Below, piece by piece: positions 16,908 through 26,380 of a stretch of DNA of 33,069 nucleotides. Made by a program: the position numbers and the translations under genes. The DNA is from Minisyncoccota bacterium (lineage in GTDB: Bacteria > Patescibacteriota > Minisyncoccia > Phycocordibacterales > UBA1006), in contig JAQVEZ010000001.1 of assembly GCA_028697455.1 (NCBI GenBank), forward strand, positions 131,902 through 164,970. The letters run 5' to 3'. Below the pieces are notes generated by a model that saw only the letters and a program-made list of their open reading frames with translations, made no database searches and had not been told where the DNA came from. Within the stretch, counting starts at the first letter, position 1. Every line of letters begins with the position of its first letter.

Positions 16908-18176
16908 TTATTTTCCAATATACTTTTTTCCTCCCATAAATGGTTGTAGCACCTCAGGAATACGTATCGTTCCATCGGCTTCCTGGAAGTTTTCAACCAA
17001 AGAAACTAAAATTCTTGGGGTAGGAATTGCAGTACAATTCAATGAATGAGCAAAACGGAGCTTCCCTTCTTGATCTCGATAACGGATATTAAATCGTCGT
17101 GTCTGAAAATCATGAAAATATGAAGCCGAAGAAATCTCTCGATATTTTTCCTCAAGAGGAACCCACAATTCGATATCGTATTTTTTAACTTGCCCTTGTC
17201 CAAGATCTCCTCCGCAGTTAAGAACAGTTTGGTACGGGATGCCGAGTGATTCAATAAACTCCTCGGTATTACGGTTAATCCATTCGTGATATTCAACTGA
17301 TTTTTCGTGAGAGGCTTCACAAAGAACAACTTGCTCCCATTTATAAAACTCATGAACTCGGATAAGTCCTCGCGTATCTTTTCCGTGGCTTCCTGCCTCG
17401 CGTCGATAACAAGGAGAGAAAGCAAGATAGCGGAGAGGAAAGGCTGTCTCTTCGAGAACCTCATGGCTGTGATATCCCATAACGGGAACCTCAGCTGTTC
17501 CAGCAAGGTAGTCATTGTCTTGAGTCTTATAAACATCATCTGCATCGTTAGGAAGATGCCCTGTTCCATAAAGGTTTTCTTCTCGTACAATAATAGGAGG
17601 CATCATTGGTTGGAAACCTTTTCCACCAAAAAAGGAAAGCGCATATTGCCAAATAGCAAAAGAAAGAAGGACCGCATCGTTTTTGAGATAGTAACCACGA
17701 AATCCATGAACCTTTGACCCTCGTTCAAAATCAACAAGATCAAGTTTTTGCATAATATCAATATGGCTCTGAGGTTCAAAAGAAAAATTTGGTTTTTCTC
17801 CCCAGGTTTTTATCTGAACATTATCAAAATCTCCATCCCCATCAGGGACACTCACATCAGGAATGTTCGGAACGCGTAACATAAGCTCATACCATTTTGA
17901 ATAGAGCTTGTTATATTCTTGTTCTTTTTCTTTGAGACCTTCCTTGAGCAATCTCATGTTTTTTATGGACTGTTCTTTCTCGGCTGGATCAGTGAGTTTT
18001 TGGATAATCCCTGACTGAACGTTTTGTTCGTTCCGAAGCCCTTCGATCTCTTGCAAGAGTGCAACTCGCTCATCATCGAGACGAATGAGCTTATCAATAT
18101 CAATCGTAATGTGCTTTTTGATCGCTGCGGATTTTACCACATCACGATGATCTCGAATAAATTTTATATCTAACAT
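16908..18176 (-). CDS. serS: Seryl-tRNA synthetase
   Basis: MLDIKFIRDHRDVVKSAAIKKH; GTAEVPVMGYHSHEVLEETAFPLRYLAFSPCYRREAGSHGKDTRGLIRVHEFYKWEQV. Confidence 0.97.
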   Translation of the reverse strand: MLDIKFIRDHRDVVKSAAIKKHITIDIDKLIRLDDERVALLQEIEGLRNEQNVQSGIIQKLTDPAEKEQSIKNMRLLKEGLKEKEQEYNKLYSKWYELMLRVPNIPDVSVPDGDGDFDNVQIKTWGEKPNFSFEPQSHIDIMQKLDLVDFERGSKVHGFRGYYLKNDAVLLSFAIWQYALSFFGGKGFQPMMPPIIVREENLYGTGHLPNDADDVYKTQDNDYLAGTAEVPVMGYHSHEVLEETAFPLRYLAFSPCYRREAGSHGKDTRGLIRVHEFYKWEQVVLCEASHEKSVEYHEWINRNTEEFIESLGIPYQTVLNCGGDLGQGQVKKYDIELWVPLEEKYREISSASYFHDFQTRRFNIRYRDQEGKLRFAHSLNCTAIPTPRILVSLVENFQEADGTIRIPEVLQPFMGGKKYIGK

Positions 18177-18267
18177 ATATGTACAAGCCAGTGGCAAAAG
18201 AAAATCGCCACTAAAAACTACAAGTTATTATCCTTGAATATTTCAAGAATACCATCTGATAATTTTC

Positions 18268-18395
18268 AGGGACGATGTATCCGAGCAGCCGTGTTGCTGT
18301 AGGATAAAACCGCGGTGCCACCCTTGTTCTCAATAATGATTGAGCTCTTTTCTTTTTTGTTATACCTCCACGGCGCTACTCGCTTCATAGGTATA
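18268..18395 (-). promoter_or_regulatory. T-box leader (tRNA-Ser-responsive) upstream of serS, with very short Stem I
   Basis: Minus strand AAGGGUGGCACCGCG (18325-18311) and matching CGUCCCU (18274-18268); preceded by CUCAAU-CAUU-AUUGAG hairpin and UAUACCU...AGGUAUA hairpin containing GAAGCGAGUAGCG. Confidence 0.85.
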
Positions 18396-18400
18396 TATTT

Positions 18401-18428
18401 ATTGTAAGTAAGAAATATTTATTTTCAA
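18401..18428 (-). promoter_or_regulatory. Putative promoter of the T-box/serS transcript
   Basis: TTGAAA (18428-18423)-N16-TACAAT (18406-18401). Confidence 0.55.
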
Positions 18429-18501
18429 GAAAAAGTGCCAAGATAAAAAACTTGACATAACAACTTAAAAGAATCAGAATTTATATAAAGAAACAATAAT
18501 A

Positions 18502-18807
18502 ATGAAAAAGTTTTTGAGTATCGTTCTTACTCTCTTTTATATGGGATGTGCGATAGTGTCGTATTCGGTCCATCTCCACCTAGAGAGTTCGTTCCCGACA
18601 TTTTCGTATCTTATATTTATCTTGGGAGAGATGCCAATTTTGATCTTTCTGCTTCTTTGTCTTTTGAGCTTGGGAGTAGGAGGAATGCACCATTCTTTTT
18701 TTATGGAGGAAAAAAAATTCATTCCAATAGCAATACTCTTTTCCTTTGTACCAATCTTGGGAGTTCTTGCTGTCTGGAAATTTAAAACAAACCCCTTTTC
18801 TTTTTAA
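18502..18807 (+). CDS. Small membrane protein, hypothetical
   Basis: 101 aa with about three hydrophobic segments. Confidence 0.55.
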   Translation: MKKFLSIVLTLFYMGCAIVSYSVHLHLESSFPTFSYLIFILGEMPILIFLLLCLLSLGVGGMHHSFFMEEKKFIPIAILFSFVPILGVLAVWKFKTNPFSF

Positions 18808-18822
18808 GAAAGGGGGTATTTT
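18790..18822 (+). terminator. Intrinsic terminator overlapping the stop codon
   Basis: ccccttttctttttaagaaagggggtatttt hairpin. Confidence 0.6.
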
Positions 18823-18836
18823 GTTATACTAAAGTC

Positions 18837-19673
18837 ATGGAACAAATTCCCCTTCCCTATCTCCTCAAACAAATTCCCGATGCTCCAAAGCAACTTTTTA
18901 TTCGAGGAAATTTTCCTTCTGGGGAAAATACTGTTTTTATTACCATTGTTGGTTCTCGAAAATTCACTCCTTATGGTCGCCAAGCATGTGAATATCTTGT
19001 TCGGGGACTTCGTGGCTATCCTGTTGTTATTGTTTCAGGACTTGCTTTGGGTATTGATACGCTCGCACATGAAACAGCCATTGAAAACAATATCACAACC
19101 ATCGCAATCCCTGGATCAGGATTGAATGACGCTGCGCTTTATCCTGCAACAAACCGCGGTCTTGCAGAAAAAATCATTCAATCAGGAGGATGTCTTCTTT
19201 CAGAATTTGAGCCAAACTTTAAAGCAACCAACTGGAGTTTTCCAAGAAGGAATCGCATCATGGCAGGAATCTCTCATGCTCTTGTTGTAATCGAAGCAGA
19301 AAATATCTCAGGAACACGTATCACCGCACGACTTGGGACAGAATATAATCGTGAGGTTTTTGCTGTACCGGGATCTATTTTTTCAGCTCAGTCTGAAGGA
19401 ACCAATGAGCTTATACGAGAAGGAGCAACACCTCTTACCTCAGCGCAAGATATTATTGATTTCTTTGGTTTTGAAAAGGCTGAAGGCAATGAACAATTTA
19501 TCGCACTAGGACCCGATGAAGCCAAAATAATGGAGCAACTCACTGAGCCACTCTCTCGTAATCAGCTTGCTGAAAAGCTCGGTATGAGTATCGTCACCCT
19601 CAATATTCTCCTCTCATCAATGGAGATAAAAGGTCTTATAAAAGAAAATCTTGGAAAAATATATAGAATCTAA
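18837..19673 (+). CDS. dprA: DNA processing protein DprA
   Basis: VGSRKFTPYGRQACEYLVRGL, VSGLALGIDTLAHETAI, ATNRGLAEKIIQSGGCLLSEFEP, FPRRNRIMAGIS. Confidence 0.95.
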   Translation: MEQIPLPYLLKQIPDAPKQLFIRGNFPSGENTVFITIVGSRKFTPYGRQACEYLVRGLRGYPVVIVSGLALGIDTLAHETAIENNITTIAIPGSGLNDAALYPATNRGLAEKIIQSGGCLLSEFEPNFKATNWSFPRRNRIMAGISHALVVIEAENISGTRITARLGTEYNREVFAVPGSIFSAQSEGTNELIREGATPLTSAQDIIDFFGFEKAEGNEQFIALGPDEAKIMEQLTEPLSRNQLAEKLGMSIVTLNILLSSMEIKGLIKENLGKIYRI

Positions 19674-19718
19674 TTATTTGCAAAAAAAATAAAACTATGT
19701 AATGAATACTATATTATT

Positions 19719-22175
19719 ATGAAACTACTCATCGTTGAATCCCCATCCAAAGCAAAAACTTTGGAAAAATATCTCGGGAAAGACTATCAGGTAAAATCAT
19801 CTGTCGGACACATTCGAGACCTCCCCAAAACCAACAAAGATGCCATTGATATCCAAAATGGTTTTACTCCACGATACGAAATCTCACAAGGAAAAACAAA
19901 AGTCATCCGTGAGCTCATCAGCTCTGCAAAGAAAGCTGATGAAATCTTTTTGGCTTCCGACCCGGACCGAGAAGGTGAAGCTATCGCTTGGCACATCAAT
20001 GAAATTCTCAAAGACGAACTTGGATCAAAACTCCCCCCTACAAAAAGAATTACCTTCAATGAAATTACCAAATCTGCTGTACTTGATTCTCTTGAACATC
20101 CACGAGAAATTAATCAGAATCTCAAGGAAGCTCAAGAGGCACGAAGGGTACTTGACCGTATTGTTGGATACGATTTGTCAGGACTTATTTGGAAAAAAGT
20201 ACGTTACGGATTATCAGCAGGACGAGTGCAGTCCCCTGCTCTGCGTATCTTGATGGAACGAGAACGAGAAATTCGTTCTTTTAATCCAGAAGCCTATTAT
20301 GTTATTGAGGGAATTTTTCAGTCAAAGAATCTGAACCTTCCTCTTGTTTGTTCAAAAGAGATTAAAAATATCGATGAAGCGCTCGAGATTGTAACTCGCG
20401 CTGAAGAAGGCCTGTGGTCAGTTACTGATATCAAAGAAACAAAAAGTGTCCGAAGACCAAAACCTCCTTTTACAACTTCTACCCTTCAACAAACAGCTTC
20501 ATCTCGGCTTGGTTTTTCTCCCTCACGAACAATGCGTGTAGCACAAAAACTCTATGAATCAGGATACATCACCTATATGCGTACTGATAGCTTGAGTTTT
20601 TCAAAACAGGCTCTTGCAGGAATTGCTTCCTATGTTGAACAAACATACGGAAAGGAAAATCTCAACCTTACCCAATACAAAACACAGTCAAAAAATGCAC
20701 AAGAAGCTCACGAGGCGATTCGTCCGACTAAATTCGACAGTCATATATATGGAACTACCGCTGATGAACGAGCCCTCTATGAACTTATTTTAAAAAGAGC
20801 TGTTTCGTCACAAATGAAAGCAGCTGATATCATGAGAACAAAACTCGTTGCTAATATTGACGAAGAAACTGGAAAATCAACAATTCCTGACTTTATCAGT
20901 AATGGGTCCCGCATCTTGAGTCTTGGGTGGCTCTTGTGTGATACACGAGCTCGTGGTGAGGATATCGAATTACCAAAAGTAAGTAAAGGAGATAGTCTTT
21001 CTTTACTTGAAATAACCAATACCGAAAAATTCACCACTCCTCCCAATCGATACTCTGAAGCAGGTCTCATCAAAGAACTCGAAAAACGAGGTATCGGACG
21101 TCCGTCAACATATGCCTCAATCATTAAGACAATTATCGATCGTGAGTATGTGGTTAAAGAAGGACGAACACTTATCCCAACTGACACGGGAGATATTGTT
21201 TCGAGTTTCCTTGAAGATCACTTTGATACCTATATTGGAGATGACTTTACCGCCGAAATGGAGAATAACCTCGATGCTATCGCCCAGGGCGAAAAAGCAT
21301 ACGAAAAAGTTTTATCTGATTTCTACAAACCCTTTGAACAAGCAGTACACAGCAAGGAGGATATTCCAAAACTAACGAACCTTGGTATGGCTCCAAAAGA
21401 ATTCTCCTGCCCTAAATGTGGTGCAGCGATGATGTATAAGCTTGGGCGAACGGGAAAATTTATGTCCTGTACTCGTTATCCTGATTGTGATGGGGCGCTT
21501 ACCGTTGATGGAAAAGAAATTGGAAATAATACTCCAATAGGAAAACATCCTGATACGGGAGAAAATATTTATGTTCTTGAGGGGCGCTTTGGACCCTATG
21601 TACAAATGGGAGAAACACCTATCGTTCCTAAACTCACTTCTTATCCAAAAGGGCACAAAAAAACTGAAGAAGAAAAGGAAAAGATGCGAGCTGAAAAAGA
21701 AGCTATCAAACAAGCTAAAGAGCTCCCTCAACCACGAAGAGCGAGTCTTACACCAGGACTCAAAGCCGAGGATGTCACTCTTGAAAAAGCAATTGAGCTC
21801 CTCATTCTTCCGCGTCTTCTTGGAACTGACCCAGACACAGGAGAAGATGTTGTTGCAAATATTGGACGCTTTGGTCCTTATGTTGGAGCAGGAAGAAACT
21901 TTAGATCAATCAAAAGAACAAGCGGGCTCGATCCTTACACCATAAGTTTTGAAGAAGCCCTTGCTCTTCTCAGAGAACCGAAGGCACTTCCCAAAGGAGT
22001 AAAACTTTTTAAGAATCTTGGAAAGCATCCAAAAACAGGAAAGGATATTATGATTTTGGAGTCTAAATCAGGTCACTATATGCAAAAAGGACTCAAGAGG
22101 ATTTACCTTGATAAAAAAGTAGATCTTGAAAATATCACCCTTGAGCAAGCTCTTCAAATCTTAGACAAAAAATAA
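19719..22175 (+). CDS. topA: DNA topoisomerase I
   Basis: MKLLIVESPSKAKTLEKYLG, ASDPDREGEAIAWH, GLSAGRVQSPALR, YITYMRTDS; one four-Cys zinc motif plus C-terminal repeats. Confidence 0.97.
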   Translation: MKLLIVESPSKAKTLEKYLGKDYQVKSSVGHIRDLPKTNKDAIDIQNGFTPRYEISQGKTKVIRELISSAKKADEIFLASDPDREGEAIAWHINEILKDELGSKLPPTKRITFNEITKSAVLDSLEHPREINQNLKEAQEARRVLDRIVGYDLSGLIWKKVRYGLSAGRVQSPALRILMEREREIRSFNPEAYYVIEGIFQSKNLNLPLVCSKEIKNIDEALEIVTRAEEGLWSVTDIKETKSVRRPKPPFTTSTLQQTASSRLGFSPSRTMRVAQKLYESGYITYMRTDSLSFSKQALAGIASYVEQTYGKENLNLTQYKTQSKNAQEAHEAIRPTKFDSHIYGTTADERALYELILKRAVSSQMKAADIMRTKLVANIDEETGKSTIPDFISNGSRILSLGWLLCDTRARGEDIELPKVSKGDSLSLLEITNTEKFTTPPNRYSEAGLIKELEKRGIGRPSTYASIIKTIIDREYVVKEGRTLIPTDTGDIVSSFLEDHFDTYIGDDFTAEMENNLDAIAQGEKAYEKVLSDFYKPFEQAVHSKEDIPKLTNLGMAPKEFSCPKCGAAMMYKLGRTGKFMSCTRYPDCDGALTVDGKEIGNNTPIGKHPDTGENIYVLEGRFGPYVQMGETPIVPKLTSYPKGHKKTEEEKEKMRAEKEAIKQAKELPQPRRASLTPGLKAEDVTLEKAIELLILPRLLGTDPDTGEDVVANIGRFGPYVGAGRNFRSIKRTSGLDPYTISFEEALALLREPKALPKGVKLFKNLGKHPKTGKDIMILESKSGHYMQKGLKRIYLDKKVDLENITLEQALQILDKK

Positions 22176-22177
22176 CA

Positions 22178-22202
22178 ACGGCGTTTTGCTGTTTTTATTT
22201 TG
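22178..22202 (+). terminator. Weak intrinsic terminator after topA
   Basis: aacggc-gttt-tgctgtttttatttt. Confidence 0.4.
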
Positions 22203-22220
22203 CAAAAAAACAAAAAACTC

Positions 22221-22248
22221 TTGCATTTTTTCTTGAATCTATTATACT
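22221..22248 (+). promoter_or_regulatory. Promoter of RNase J gene
   Basis: TTGCAT-N16-TATACT, leaving a ~170-nt 5' UTR. Confidence 0.55.
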
Positions 22249-22428
22249 TGTGCTATTATTACCTACGTCAAGTAGGACTCTATTATTTTTTAAAAAATTA
22301 TTCCTCGCGAGAATTCTCTTGCAACAATTGTTTGTATATATCGATCGAGAGAGTAATAAAAACTACTTAGGTGGGTAATGAAAATTTCCTTTTATAAAAG
22401 AAAATTATTTCACTTTAAATAACTATTT

Positions 22429-24333
22429 ATGAATTTAGAAAAAAATACAGATACAAAGAAAAGTTCTTCGACCGTACGAAGAAGTTTTCGAAATGATATA
22501 AAAAAACAAAATAAAAAAACATCATTTCTAAACCAAAAAACAACAACAAAAGATTCTCACAAAAGTTCCCTTTTTAAAATAAAGAAAAATAAAGGAAACA
22601 AGGTCAATCACAAAGAAAATACTCAAAAGAAAAATAATCTTCCCGAAGTGCAAGGAGATGCAATACGCATTATTCCCCTCGGAGGAGTTGAGCAAGTTGG
22701 ACAAAATATGAACGTTATCGAAACCAAAGATGATATCTTTGTTGTCGATATTGGTATCCAGTTCTCAAGCGAAATTGAAACACCAGGAGTTGATTACATT
22801 ATTCCTAATACTCAATACCTCGTAGAGAAAAAAGATAAAATACGTGGAGTATTTGTCACTCACGGCCATCTTGATCACATCGGGGCCTTCCCTTACATCA
22901 TTGATCAGCTTGGATATCCAAAGATCTATTGTGGACTTCTCACCAAATGGATGATAGAAAAAAGAAACGAAGAATTTCCTCATCTTGAAAAACTTGATTA
23001 CGAAATCGTAGAACCGGGTCAAACCGTAACCGTAGGTAATGGTATGAAAGTAAAAATCTTTGAGGTCACTCACTCGATTCCTGACGCTATTGGTTTCTCC
23101 TTTGAAACGTCACAAGGAAACATTATTCTTGCAGGAGATACCAAACTCGATCACCGAGAAGGAGTGGTTTCTGAAAAAGAGAAACAAAACTACGGAAAAC
23201 TTTCACGACCTGGACAAGAAAACCTTCTTTTCCTCTCTGACTCAACAAATGCTGAGCAACCTGGATGGTCAAAAAACGAAGACGATATTATCGTTAATAT
23301 TATTAATCTTATTAGGGACGCAAAAGGTCGGGTTTTTCTTGGAACTTTTGCATCACAAATAAGCCGAATCACTTCAATTATTGATGGAGCTCACGCTCAT
23401 GGGAAAAAAGTAGTCCTCGAAGGACGATCCATGAAGCAAAATATTGCAATTTGTATCGAATCTGGACGTTATGTTCCTCCAAAGGGAGTACTCATCAGTG
23501 TTGAAGAGTCACAGACACTTCCTCCTGATAAGGTTGTTTGCCTTCTCACAGGATCTCAAGGGGAAGAATTTGCTGCTCTTATGAGAATTTCCTCAAAAAA
23601 GCATCCTAAATTGCGCTTTAATGAACGCGACACCGTGATTCTTTCTTCTTCAGTAATTCCTGGGAACGAAATGCCCGTGAGAAAACTCAAGGACAATCTC
23701 TCTCGTCACGGGCTCCGAATTGTTCAATACAATACAAATGATATCCATGCTTCTGGGCACGGGAACCAAGACGAGCTTCTTTGGATTCAGAAAACTATTG
23801 GAGCAAAATTCTTTATGCCAATTCACGGATATCACTCAATGCTAAGGGCTCATGCCCAAGCTGTAATTGAACGGAATAATTTCAAAAAAGAAAATATTAT
23901 TATTCCCGATAACGGATCGCTTATTGATATCCACAAAAACGGCTTTACCGTTCATAAACAAAAAGCACCAAACAGTGCAACTGTTGTGGAAGGATTCCGT
24001 GTTGGAGATATCCAAGACGTTGTTGTACGAGACCGAAAGACACTAACCAAAGAAGGAATCTTTGTGGTGATTACCAGCATTGATCCACGGACTGGAAAAA
24101 TGCGAAAATCTCCTGATATTATTTCAAGAGGTTTCGTATATCTCAGAGATTCTCAGGAGCTCATACAAGGAGCTCGGTCCTTGGTCAAACAAAGCATCAT
24201 TAAAAATTCAAAAGGAAAAAATCCAATCGACTTTGAGTTTATCAAAAAGAAACTTGTTGACGATCTTGGAAGATACCTTGTACAAAACACTGGAAAAAGA
24301 CCTATTATCATTCCCGTTGTTCTCGGTATATAA
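22429..24333 (+). CDS. rnj: Ribonuclease J with Lys-rich N-terminal extension
   Basis: IRIIPLGGVEQVGQNMNVI, VTHGHLDHIGAFPYI, SGHGNQDELLWIQKTIGAKFFMPIHGYHSMLRAHA. Confidence 0.94.
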   Translation: MNLEKNTDTKKSSSTVRRSFRNDIKKQNKKTSFLNQKTTTKDSHKSSLFKIKKNKGNKVNHKENTQKKNNLPEVQGDAIRIIPLGGVEQVGQNMNVIETKDDIFVVDIGIQFSSEIETPGVDYIIPNTQYLVEKKDKIRGVFVTHGHLDHIGAFPYIIDQLGYPKIYCGLLTKWMIEKRNEEFPHLEKLDYEIVEPGQTVTVGNGMKVKIFEVTHSIPDAIGFSFETSQGNIILAGDTKLDHREGVVSEKEKQNYGKLSRPGQENLLFLSDSTNAEQPGWSKNEDDIIVNIINLIRDAKGRVFLGTFASQISRITSIIDGAHAHGKKVVLEGRSMKQNIAICIESGRYVPPKGVLISVEESQTLPPDKVVCLLTGSQGEEFAALMRISSKKHPKLRFNERDTVILSSSVIPGNEMPVRKLKDNLSRHGLRIVQYNTNDIHASGHGNQDELLWIQKTIGAKFFMPIHGYHSMLRAHAQAVIERNNFKKENIIIPDNGSLIDIHKNGFTVHKQKAPNSATVVEGFRVGDIQDVVVRDRKTLTKEGIFVVITSIDPRTGKMRKSPDIISRGFVYLRDSQELIQGARSLVKQSIIKNSKGKNPIDFEFIKKKLVDDLGRYLVQNTGKRPIIIPVVLGI

Positions 24334-24362
24334 AAACAAGCACGCGTCTGTGCTTGTTTTTA
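24334..24362. terminator. Bidirectional terminator between RNase J and ychF
   Basis: aaaacaagcac-gcgtct-gtgcttgttttt. Confidence 0.85.
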
Positions 24363-24368
24363 TATTAC

Positions 24369-25481
24369 TTATATTCGAAACTCAATAACGTCTCCATCTT
24401 TAACAACATAATCCTTTCCTTCCGTGCGAAGAAGCCCTTTGGCCCGTGCTTCTCCAAAAGAACCAGCATCAAGAAGCTCTTGCCATCCAATAATATCTGC
24501 ACGGATGAATTTGGTTAAGAAATCACTATGAATGGCAGAACCCGCAACAGGAGCGGTTGAATCACGTTTAATGGTCCATGCGCGTGTTTCTTTTTCTCCG
24601 GTTGTAAAATAAGTAATCAATCCCAAAAGTTTATATGCCTTTTGAATAAGCTCATCAATCCCATCATCATGAGAATCGAGCTCTGCTGTAAAAAGCTCTT
24701 TTTCATCTTTTGAAAATTCAGAAAGATCTTCCTGTGTTTTTGCATCAATAACAACATACTCTGCTGAATATTTTTCAATTTCCTCAAGAATTTTTTGAAA
24801 AGTACTTGGGTCTGATTCATCAAGATTTTTTCCTCCTGACTTTTTATTGAGCCCATACATAACTGGTTTCATAGTAAGAAGATGGAGGGTCTTGATAACC
24901 ACGAGCTCTTCTTCACTGAGCTTGAAGTATTGGGCAAGTTTTTCAGACGAAAGCCAATCATACATTTTTGCACAAACAGCATCTTCAAAAATAGCTTGTT
25001 TGTCTCCTCTTTTTACGTCACGAAGAATTTTTTCTCGCCTATTTTGTACCGTCTCCATATCGGCGAGAATAAGCTCCATATTAATAACTTTGATATCTCG
25101 TAAAGGATCGATGGAACCATACAAGTGCGTTTGTTCTGTTCCCGATTCATCTTGAATATCAAAAATACGCACCATATGCAAGATAGCATCAACCTCACGA
25201 ATATGGGCCAAAAATTTATTTCCAAGCCCTTCCCCCTTTGATGCCCCTTCAACGAGACCCGCAATATCAACAAACTCAACAACCGCAGGAATGGTTTTTT
25301 GTGTATGAGAAAAAAGAGAAAGTTTTTCTAATCTTTCGTCTGGGACAGAAACAATCCCCACAGAAGGATCGATTGTACAAAAAGGATAATTTTCTGCAGG
25401 AACACATTTTCGAGTTAATGCATTAAAAAGAGTTGATTTCCCGACGTTGGGGAGCCCAACAATTCCAATAGAGAGTGACAT
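24369..25481 (-). CDS. ychF: Obg-family ATPase/GTPase YchF
   Basis: [76 protein letters not shown]. Confidence 0.97.
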   Translation of the reverse strand: MSLSIGIVGLPNVGKSTLFNALTRKCVPAENYPFCTIDPSVGIVSVPDERLEKLSLFSHTQKTIPAVVEFVDIAGLVEGASKGEGLGNKFLAHIREVDAILHMVRIFDIQDESGTEQTHLYGSIDPLRDIKVINMELILADMETVQNRREKILRDVKRGDKQAIFEDAVCAKMYDWLSSEKLAQYFKLSEEELVVIKTLHLLTMKPVMYGLNKKSGGKNLDESDPSTFQKILEEIEKYSAEYVVIDAKTQEDLSEFSKDEKELFTAELDSHDDGIDELIQKAYKLLGLITYFTTGEKETRAWTIKRDSTAPVAGSAIHSDFLTKFIRADIIGWQELLDAGSFGEARAKGLLRTEGKDYVVKDGDVIEFRI

Positions 25482-25482
25482 A

Positions 25483-25743
25483 TTATTTTTTCTTCTGCTG
25501 CCACGCCATCATCATTTTTTGGAGTTCTGCTTGGTTTTCTCGAATGGTTTGCATCATTGCATGCTGTTCATTAAGTCCGTTTTTTTTCTTTTGTGACACC
25601 TGTTCCTCTATTTTCTTGAAAAACTCAGGATTTTCGCTAACAAGAGCCATAACCATTTCTTGTTGTTCTTTTGGCAGTCCTTTCATTTTTGACTGAACAA
25701 GTTTCTTTATAAAAAAATCTTTAATACCCATAATAATAAACAA
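25483..25743 (-). CDS. Small charged, likely helical hypothetical protein
   Basis: 86 aa ORF directly upstream of ychF on the same strand; no recognised domain. Confidence 0.55.
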   Translation of the reverse strand: MFIIMGIKDFFIKKLVQSKMKGLPKEQQEMVMALVSENPEFFKKIEEQVSQKKKNGLNEQHAMMQTIRENQAELQKMMMAWQQKKK

Positions 25744-25852
25744 AATAAATCAAATAATATGAATAATCATAGCAAAAATAAAGTCTTTTTCAATGAAAAT
25801 ATGAATTTTAAGCTTTTTATGTAATAATAAACAGATACAAACGTCATATCTT

Positions 25853-26380
25853 ATGAAGGACCGTAGTACAATAGAAAAACAGTTTTTATCTCTCTATGAT
25901 AAATATTCAGACGATATTTTTCGATTTTGCCTTGTTAAAACGAAAGATAGAGCACTTTCACTTGATATCACACAAGAAACTTTTACAAAGTTTTGGGAAC
26001 TTCTTCTCAAGGGCTCTGGTTCCAAAATAGAGCAAAAAAGAGCCTATCTTTATAAGATAGCTCGGAATCTTATCATTGATCAGTCCAGAAAAAAATCTTC
26101 GTACCTCGTTGAAGACTTTACCGAGAGTATATATGAATCACTGTTGCAAGAAGATCCTTATGAAAGGCTCCAAAACAAAATCGACGGAGAAAAAGCTCTT
26201 CTTCTTTTAAATGAGCTTCCTGATTCAACCAAAGATCTTATAACCCTAAGGTACGTAGAGGGACTCTCTATTCAAGAAATAGCAAAGATCACAAAGAAAG
26301 AGCCTCAAACTGTTTCAGTCTACATCCATCGCGGAATAAAAAAAATGCGAGAAATTTTAAAAGAACATGAACAAAGATAA
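25853..26380 (+). CDS. ECF-type RNA polymerase sigma-70 factor
   Basis: SDDIFRFCLVKTKDRALSLDITQETFTKFWE (region 2); ELPDSTKDLITLRYVEGLSIQEIAKITKKEPQTVSVYIHRGIKKMRE (region 4). Confidence 0.93.
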   Translation: MKDRSTIEKQFLSLYDKYSDDIFRFCLVKTKDRALSLDITQETFTKFWELLLKGSGSKIEQKRAYLYKIARNLIIDQSRKKSSYLVEDFTESIYESLLQEDPYERLQNKIDGEKALLLLNELPDSTKDLITLRYVEGLSIQEIAKITKKEPQTVSVYIHRGIKKMREILKEHEQR

